DNA of 64,000 nucleotides from NCBI GenBank assembly GCA_023627715.1, contig JAMAHW010000006.1, positions 124,001 to 188,000 of the forward strand. Direction: 5' to 3'. Numbering within the stretch: position 1 is the first letter of the stretch; every line of letters starts with the position of its first letter. Shown here piece by piece: positions 57,754 to 64,000 of this stretch. Position numbers and translations under genes: made by a program. The notes beneath the pieces are model-generated. The model saw nothing but the letters and a program-made list of their open reading frames with translations, made no database searches and was not told the origin of the DNA. Origin of the DNA: Periconia sp. R9002 (Eukaryota > Ascomycota > Dothideomycetes > Pleosporales > Periconiaceae).

Positions 57754-59827
57754 TTACGAATTCGACATTGTCCGCTCCGTAACGCTCATACTCTTCCTCC
57801 CAGGACTCCCCACACCCGCTTGCCCACCAGCACCAGCACCGCCGCCTCCGACGCCCGCACTCCCCTTACTCCTCAACGTCGCGCTCCTGCCGAACCCTCC
57901 ACCGGCGCCGCTACTCGGGGTGACGCGACCGGCGGTGCCGCTGCGACTGTTTGCGTCCGTATTTGTGGTGGAGGCGCGGTCCCAGACCTCGGAGCGGGCC
58001 TTGCGCTGCTGGATGTGTTGCAGCGTCTTCTTGAGGGCGGCGTACAGGTGCGCGTTGTCCGACGTGTCGAGGTCGACCCAGAAGCTGTAGATGGAGAGGC
58101 GGTTGCGGTTCACGTCCTTGAAGCGGCGGAGGATGAATTGGCGCGCGGCGGATTCCATTTCCGATGTCGTGGCCGCGGGGGTGTTTTGTTGTGGTGGTTG
58201 GGTGGTGGTGGTGGAGGAAGGGGCGGGAGGTTGGAAGTCTGGGAAAAAGTGTGAGAGTGGCGAGTGAGGGAGTTTATCGCGGAAGCGGGAGAAGTTGTTG
58301 AGGAGCAGCATGATGGAGGAGCCGGCAAATTTGGGGCTGTTGGCCCATGATTCAAACGTCGCGAAGTCGTCGAGCAGCTGGGATTCGTTGGGCTGGCCGC
58401 AGTAGGGGCGGTCGTACGTCGACACGTCGACCGTGTAGATGAGCGCTGTTGCGCCCTCGAGCTGGTGGAACCACCGCTTGCGGAATTGGTCGGGGATGTA
58501 GCCCGAGATGTTGAAGAGGTGCACTTCGAGCTCATCCCAGTTGAACCGCAGCTCCTTGATGCCGCCCATGGCCTGGTTCAGGCGCACAATGTCGGCCTCG
58601 CTGGGAACGTACGAGTCGGACGCGATGCGGACGAGCTCCTGGACAAAGTAGGGCGCGTAGAGGGGAAAGTCGATTTCGAAGTTTTTGAGGAACAGGGCGG
58701 AGAAGGTGGGGCTGTGCCAGAGATTTTCAATGGCGTGGACGGCGGCGGGCGTGATTTTGTCGGTTTCGACAGTTTCGACTTCGTGGAGGAGCACGGCGAA
58801 GTCTTGGTTAAGGTCTTCGGAGAGGTTGACGCCTGTGTCGCGGAGGAGGTCGATGATGGCGTGAGTTAGGAGGCGGACGGTGCACCGGATCGGGTAGCGG
58901 TATTGGACACGTTCTTCTTGGGGGTAGCCCTCGGCGTAGAGGACTTTCATCTGTCGCATGATGAGCTCCTTGCCGCTGTTTGGTGAGCCCATGAGGACGA
59001 GCTTGGTTTCACGCCGGAGGTAGGTGGCGTCCGCTTCCAATTGACGGTCAATGGCCTCGGAGCGCATGATGGCGGCTTGGTCGATGTATTCCTCTTCGGT
59101 GCGCAGTTCCTCGGGCGCTTTCCTAAACAGCTTCAAATAGAACAAAAGACGGAACCATTGGATCATGCGAGACAGTTGGGTGAGAGCACGGATGCACTGG
59201 CCATTCCACCTTGAGGTCCGCACTAGCGTGTTGATATTCGAAGCATCTTCTTTCCTAATCTGCCTACTCTTGTGCAATAAAATCTTCCTCTGGGCTGTCG
59301 TGTGACTGGGGGAGTGATGGTCAGAATCCAATATCGCCTCACGATGTACTTGCGATCAGTAGCGACACTTACCATTTACAGGCAGCCAAGAGCAGATTTA
59401 CGGCATCCGTCTGTCTCTTTGCAACACTGCGCAATCGATTCATGGACCTACTCCCCACCACAAACTTGAGCTTGATGGCGAAATCCGTCTGGTCATGATC
59501 AGGCTGGCGCAGCTGGGCAACGAGGGCGTCCAGATTCCGAACCAGCAAGTTGCACGAGGTCATTAGAAGATCGAGGTCTTGGAGCAATTGCGGATGCAAG
59601 TCGTGGAGAGCATAGTTGAGCCAGTCGTGGATTTCGCCGAGGTTGGTTTTGAGGGCCGTGAGCTGGGCGATCAAGTTGATGGAAGTGCCGGTGGTGTCTT
59701 TCCACTGGTCGTGCAGCTGCCTCATGGAGTCGATGGAGTGTCGCAAGCGATCGATGGTTACTGTCACGGCGCTGACCAGGCTCAAGGCCCTCTTGTCGTC
59801 GACGGGGGTATCCGACATTGCGCTCAT
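57754..59827 (-). CDS. Degenerate G-protein alpha-like protein with N-terminal helical domain
   Basis: Predicted 668 aa, almost twice a normal G-alpha. Exons 59827-59373 and 59305-57754, with a 67-bp intron (GTAAGT, CTGAC branch, CCCAG) joining LLLAACK-C-HTTAQRK. The start is the ATG at 59827 (MSAMSDTPVDD), with a second ATG at 59818. Residues ~10-150 are all helical and resemble the N-terminal domain of fungal STAND/ankyrin proteins (PigL_N-like; inference). From ~250 the G-alpha fold is clear: LVLMGSPNSGKELIMRQMK, RIASDSYVPSEADIVR, WFHQLEGATALIYTVDVSTYD, SIMLLLNNFSRFRDKLPHSPL. Key residues are replaced. The P-loop Ser/Thr is Glu (GKE). The switch I TRVKTTG is LNQAMGG (Arg finger lost). The switch II DVGGQ is NISGY (catalytic Gln lost). 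NKKD is NNFS, and the TCAT motif is SFWVD. No N-terminal Gly/Cys for lipidation is seen. The tail is Gly/Ser-rich and disordered. GTP binding is therefore doubtful; a scaffold or pseudo-GTPase role is likely. Confidence 0.85.
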
Positions 59828-60922
59828 GGCTGGCTCTGTCGCGCTGCGCAAGCGACGAGGAGTGCTGGCGAGAGAGAGGAGGAAACGGACAATGAACAAG
59901 CGGGATTGATCAAGTTAACTGTCGAACCTGTAGGCTCACGTCGCAGCCAGCAACGCGTGGTGCATACATAGCCCCCTGGGAGAAGTGGGCTGGCCGGTGC
60001 TTACCCAGAGGCCAGAGCTAAAGGTAGGTAGGTGGGCTCGTCCGGAGAAGACGAACGGAGATTGACCGGGGTGTCCAAGACGATCGAGTACGGGCTAGCT
60101 TGTAGCCATTCCATCTGTACGGTATGCGTGAGGAACTCGACAAGAGATTGCCATGTGTGCTTGCTTGCATTGGGCGTCGAGTCGCTCCATTTTGACAGAT
60201 ATTATTCATCTCATAAGGTTTGGGACCAGCACACGCGTGCGTCGAGAAGGGACTGGCGTGCGGGTAGCACGACAGATTGCCCCAGGATGCGGGCTGGAAC
60301 ATGCAGGTCACGTGCCCTCTCCATTGGGGCCAATCACTCGCCATGGGATGGGTAGGTGCAGGGGGCGTCGGTCCGATGGTGACAAGTTTTGCTGGAGAGC
60401 ATGGGAATTGGGGGAGAAGACGGTGTTTTGTCGAGTCGTGTAGAGATAGACAGTAGACATGTACCATGGTTGCCATCAACGGCTCCTTTGCAGGGCCCGC
60501 CAAGCCGTTTTCCCTTCCCTGGCGCTGGAGCACCCGCTCGTTCTGTTTAGTTAGGCGAGCAGCCCGGCGCAGGGACAACCGCAACAGACGTCTGCCTGGA
60601 AAATCTCTTTCGTCATCCCGTAATTATACAGTCATAGCCTATCTATGAGTCTTCACTTCTGACAACTACGGTAGGAAAAGATACATGGGTCCCGTACTGA
60701 AAAAAACGACAATTCCCCTTCATGTTGTGTTACAACAGTACATCCAATAAACCCTTTCATATCCAACACCTCTTCTCCCCATGTACCAAACTCCAATGTG
60801 GGGGGGGATATCACAGATAAACAAGCACACGCATACATAAACAAAAGAGATAGCAGAGGAAAGAAACAGAAGACACGAAGCAGCCAAAAAATCATCAGCA
60901 ACAAAACAAACCAAAAATCACA
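59828..60922. other. Divergent promoter region, G-alpha-like and F-box genes
   Basis: A 1.1-kb spacer between divergent genes. It holds a TAGGTAGGTAGGT run near 60025. The A-rich last ~80 bases (ending CCAAAAATCACA before ATG) look like a leader. An open frame at 60018-60584 (minus) has no domain and is not called. Confidence 0.6.
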
Positions 60923-62995
60923 ATGGCATCCCTCACCACCCTCCCCAACGAGATCCTCTCCCTCATAGCTTCGCATATGGACCACCCACGCGATATCCTC
61001 TCCCTGGCCCTCACCTCGCACCACCTAAACGCCTTCACCCAAACCTCGGGCTGGCGGGCCTTCCTGCGCGGCCGCTTCTCCGTCCGGAACCTCGATAGCG
61101 ATGCCAAAACCGCCGTCCACGGCCTCACCACCCTGCACCGCAACTGGGACCGCAAAGCCCTCCTCGCCCGCTTCGTCGAACCCCCCTCGCGCATCACGAG
61201 CCTCAACTCATGGCAGGCGAGGACTTGGACGGATCCGAGAGCTGCGGGCCAGACCATGGGGTATCAGCCTTGTTTGGACAGTTACGAGGTTTTCCACGGG
61301 GCGTGGACGGAGCGGACCGAGGTGTTGGCATGGTCGGCGGGGACGCAGGTAGTGCTCCGCGTGAAGGAGACGGGGAAGAAAGCGGACGCCATTCTGGCAC
61401 GAATGAACGAGGCGAAGCAGGATGGTCATAGTGGGAAGGATGACGAAGGACTGTACGAAATCGACCCTTTCAAGCACGCCAATTCGTGGTACGCGTACAA
61501 GATCCCCGAAAGCACAGAAGGCGTGGACGACATCACATCGATGAAACTCCTCCGCCCACACCAGAAAAACTCCTCCTCGGACGCAGAACACATCGTCTTC
61601 GGCACAGCATCAGGCCGTCTCTCCCTCATCCGCACCAACCTCAACAACCACTCAACCCAAATCCACCACTACTCCACCTCCAACCGCGCCGTAGGCTCCC
61701 TCTCCCTCTCCCTAGGCAGCACGCCCTCCATCTCCGCCGTGCTAGGCGACACCACCCTCGCGCTCTACCCCATCCCCACCTCTCCCACCACCACCACCAC
61801 CCCAACCTTACCCCTAAGCACCGTCAACCCACTCCCAACCACCCCCACCAACCCACGCCCAGCAGGCCGCATCTGGTCCATCAACGCCCTCTCGCCCACC
61901 ACCATCGCCCTCGGCCTGGGGCCCTCCTACTCCCCCATCCAAATCTACACCCTCACGCCCTCCGGCCACCACCCCTTCCCCCTCCGCACCTTCACCCTCG
62001 ACTCGCTCTACTGGTCCCACACCGGCACCGCCGCCTCGCACATGCTCTCTTCGCAAACCCCGCTCCGCTCCTCCGCAAAAACATCAATCTACCCCGTCAT
62101 CCCGATCCCGGACGACCCCGGCGTGGACGGCGCGGGCGCCGTCCCTACGGAGAATACCGTCTTCCTGAGCGGCGGGTATGATGGTATGGTCAGGCTACAT
62201 GATATGCGCAGCCCGAGGGGGTTCGAAGCCGTGTACGCGGATCCGACGGATGACTCGGCCGTGTATAGTTTGGCGGCGCATGCGAGGCAGAGGTTCGTGG
62301 TGGGGAGTTCGATGCATAGTAAGCTTAGAATCTTCGACCTTCGTTTCTCAGGGGCGAAACCGTACTCCTATCACGCTTTACCTCATCACGCCAACACCAA
62401 CAACACTCCTCATCCTTCGCCAAAGCAAAAACCCCAAACCCAATGGTCCCTCTTCCTCAACCCCCGCCCACCACCACACTCCTCCAACCACACCACCCGT
62501 CGCACCCACCAACGTACAACACACCCAGACTCCCCCATCTACACCCTCACCCTCCCCTCCCCTCTCTCCCCCACCATCTACGCCGGGCTCGAAGGAAGGA
62601 TCCAGGCCCTAACCCTTACTTCTATTTCCGACGCGCATCCAGATCCGTATCTTGCAAGGGGGATCGTGAGGAGGGGAGGAGTAGAGGAAGGAAGAGAGAT
62701 AGATGTGAGGCGCTCATGGGACCCCTGCGGCGACGTACTCGCGCTGGGAATGTATGAGGAGAGGGGTGGTGGGGTCGGGGGGAAGTTGAAGGTGCAGAGG
62801 GAGGTTAGGGCTGCTCCTGCTGCTGCTGCTGCTGCTGCTGGGAAGACGGAGAAGAAAGAGGAGGATGAGGGGTTGGACGACCGCTGGATCGATGTGAGGG
62901 AGCGGATGGAGGTTGTTGCTGGGAGGAGACGCGGCGGTGGTGGGCCGAGGGGGAGAGCGAGTTTGAGAGGAGGAGGGAGAGGTGGTGGGTATTGA
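60923..62995 (+). CDS. F-box protein with WD40-like beta-propeller region
   Basis: Single-exon 690-aa protein, start ATG at 60923 in a good fungal context (CACAATGGC). The N-terminal F-box is at about residues 4-40 (LTTLPNEILSLIASHMDHPRDILSLALTSHHLNAF), so an SCF substrate receptor is inferred. The middle has weak beta-propeller blades: VFGTASGRLSLIRTNL, VFLSGGYDGMVRLHDMRS, FVVGSSMHSKLRIFDLRFS and TIYAGLEGRIQALTL. Two low-complexity inserts interrupt them (Thr/Pro-rich ~290-310; Pro/His/Thr-rich ~490-535). The C-terminus is basic and Gly/Arg-rich with RGG-like triplets (RRRGGGGPRGRASLRGGGRG) after an eight-residue Ala-rich run, which hints at nucleic-acid or protein binding. It is divergent from the G-alpha-like gene. 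The substrate is unknown. Confidence 0.88.
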   Translation: MASLTTLPNEILSLIASHMDHPRDILSLALTSHHLNAFTQTSGWRAFLRGRFSVRNLDSDAKTAVHGLTTLHRNWDRKALLARFVEPPSRITSLNSWQARTWTDPRAAGQTMGYQPCLDSYEVFHGAWTERTEVLAWSAGTQVVLRVKETGKKADAILARMNEAKQDGHSGKDDEGLYEIDPFKHANSWYAYKIPESTEGVDDITSMKLLRPHQKNSSSDAEHIVFGTASGRLSLIRTNLNNHSTQIHHYSTSNRAVGSLSLSLGSTPSISAVLGDTTLALYPIPTSPTTTTTPTLPLSTVNPLPTTPTNPRPAGRIWSINALSPTTIALGLGPSYSPIQIYTLTPSGHHPFPLRTFTLDSLYWSHTGTAASHMLSSQTPLRSSAKTSIYPVIPIPDDPGVDGAGAVPTENTVFLSGGYDGMVRLHDMRSPRGFEAVYADPTDDSAVYSLAAHARQRFVVGSSMHSKLRIFDLRFSGAKPYSYHALPHHANTNNTPHPSPKQKPQTQWSLFLNPRPPPHSSNHTTRRTHQRTTHPDSPIYTLTLPSPLSPTIYAGLEGRIQALTLTSISDAHPDPYLARGIVRRGGVEEGREIDVRRSWDPCGDVLALGMYEERGGGVGGKLKVQREVRAAPAAAAAAAGKTEKKEEDEGLDDRWIDVRERMEVVAGRRRGGGGPRGRASLRGGGRGGGY

Positions 62996-64000
62996 GTTGT
63001 CGGACATTCTCTTTTTTCTTTGTTTTTTTTTTTTTTTGTGGGGGAGGGGGGGGTTGGGTAGAAGGGGAAAGAAAGGTTTCCTTGCTTCTGGACTTGCCGG
63101 TGGGAGGATAGAGAGAAAGACAAGAAAGAGAGTAGATGGATAGATACGTAGATAGATGGAGTGAGGGGGGCGGCGTTTTTTTTCTCTTTTCCCGGCCGGG
63201 GTTTTATTAATGCGTAAAGGGGGGAGAGGGGAAGGAAAAAAAAGACATAGATACAGTAGAATCAAAAGAAGAAGAAGAAAGAAGAAAAAATTTCAAAGAA
63301 AAAAAAAGTTACAAATTTTCCCTTTTGTTTTTAACGCCACTCCGCGCTCGGTCGGAGAGAGAGAGAGAGAGAGAGGTTCAACTACCTACGTGATCAGAGC
63401 AAAAGTAAATATGTTAGGTACATTACCTATCTCAGCACGGCAAAGAGGAAGTTCAAAAAAAAAAACCCCCCCCCCAATGATTCCTGATGCTACGACGCTA
63501 ACAACTTTCCATTTTTTCAAGGCAAAAGAAAAAAAAAACCTCCAAACAATGATGCCCCCCACTTTTCTTTTATAACAAATTCTACAAATGGGAAGGAGAG
63601 GGGGGAAAAGCGAACGTTTCGAATGGTGTGAGTAAGTGAGGGTCAAACTAAATAAAAAGCGAATAATAGGTAGGTATGAGGTTTAAGAAGAACAATATTC
63701 CAGAGACCGCCCTTCTCTCTCTCTCTCTCTCTCTCTCCTCCGCTCTCTTCCACCCAAGGAAAAGAGAATGTAGCCGAAAGCAATATATGATAAGAACACA
63801 CACACACACAAAAGGGGGGAAAGAGGGCTAATTCTCCCGAATTCCCCCCTCTTCCTCCACTCCAACCCATTCTAGCTTTGCGGTATCGCTCACAATATGG
63901 AGAACTCGTGAAGGGAAAAAAAAGCACTTTGCTGCAATATACCACCGTGCCTGAGCAACACACCCTCCCCTTGCCACAACCACAGAGGGCATGTCGCACT
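62996..64000. other. Terminal 1 kb, no gene seen
   Basis: 3' UTR of the F-box gene followed by low-complexity sequence: T, A and C homopolymer runs, (GA)n at about 63355-63375 and (CT)n at about 63715-63738. A gene could start beyond the window edge. Confidence 0.6.

Noticed and set aside
60018..60584. 188-codon minus-strand open frame between the G-alpha-like and F-box genes
   Set aside because: No domain, and it lies in the divergent promoter region. Treated as chance.

Overview
The window is nuclear DNA from a filamentous ascomycete (Pezizomycotina). Short spliceosomal introns (mostly 47-93 bp) carry GTAAGT/GTAYGT donors, CTAAC/CTGAC branch sites and CAG/TAG acceptors. The gene families are fungal: Zn2Cys6 factor, PDR-type ABC pump, Cdc24 with CH-DH-PH-PB1, berberine-bridge-like oxidase. 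Gene density is low (13 supported protein genes in 64 kb). The long CT-rich, microsatellite-rich intergenic regions contain many copies of a TAGGTA/TACCTA motif. The class cannot be fixed from the sequence alone.

Layout. 2.7-5.3 kb: a Zn2Cys6 transcription factor (minus). 9.7-14.8 kb: three minus-strand genes for the protein farnesyltransferase beta subunit, a small cupin and a Dabb (stress-responsive A/B barrel) protein. The stretch between 5.3 and 9.7 kb holds tandem duplications, an 18-bp palindrome and a 10-N assembly gap. 14.8-19.1 kb has no recognisable gene. 19.1-22.9 kb: a small double-stranded-RNA-binding-motif protein with a C-terminal cysteine cluster, and an orphan Ser/Thr-rich protein with a C-terminal membrane anchor (both plus). 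25.1-29.5 kb: a secreted FAD-linked oxidase and a beta-carbonic anhydrase (both plus). 26.8-34 kb is otherwise gene-poor, with a decayed repeat pair and a coding-like relic. 34.0-35.0 kb: a bZIP factor with a very short zipper. 37.8-42.6 kb: a full-size PDR/CDR-type ABC transporter (minus). 42.6-47.8 kb: no gene, but tandem repeats and a minisatellite. 47.8-63.0 kb is the densest part: an F-box/WD40 protein of beta-TrCP type (minus), Cdc24 RhoGEF (plus), a degenerate G-alpha-like protein with an N-terminal helical extension (minus), and a second F-box protein (plus).

Functional themes are signalling and protein turnover. The farnesyltransferase beta subunit prenylates Ras/Rho-type GTPases, Cdc24 activates Cdc42, and two F-box proteins are expected SCF substrate receptors. 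There is no operon-like pathway cluster and no convincing biosynthetic cluster. The strongest candidate for something unusual is the G-alpha-like protein at 57.75-59.83 kb. It keeps the G-alpha fold signature, but most GTP-binding and hydrolysis residues are replaced and it carries a fungal helical N-terminal domain. Exon boundaries given here are my own splice predictions, checked for reading frame by hand.
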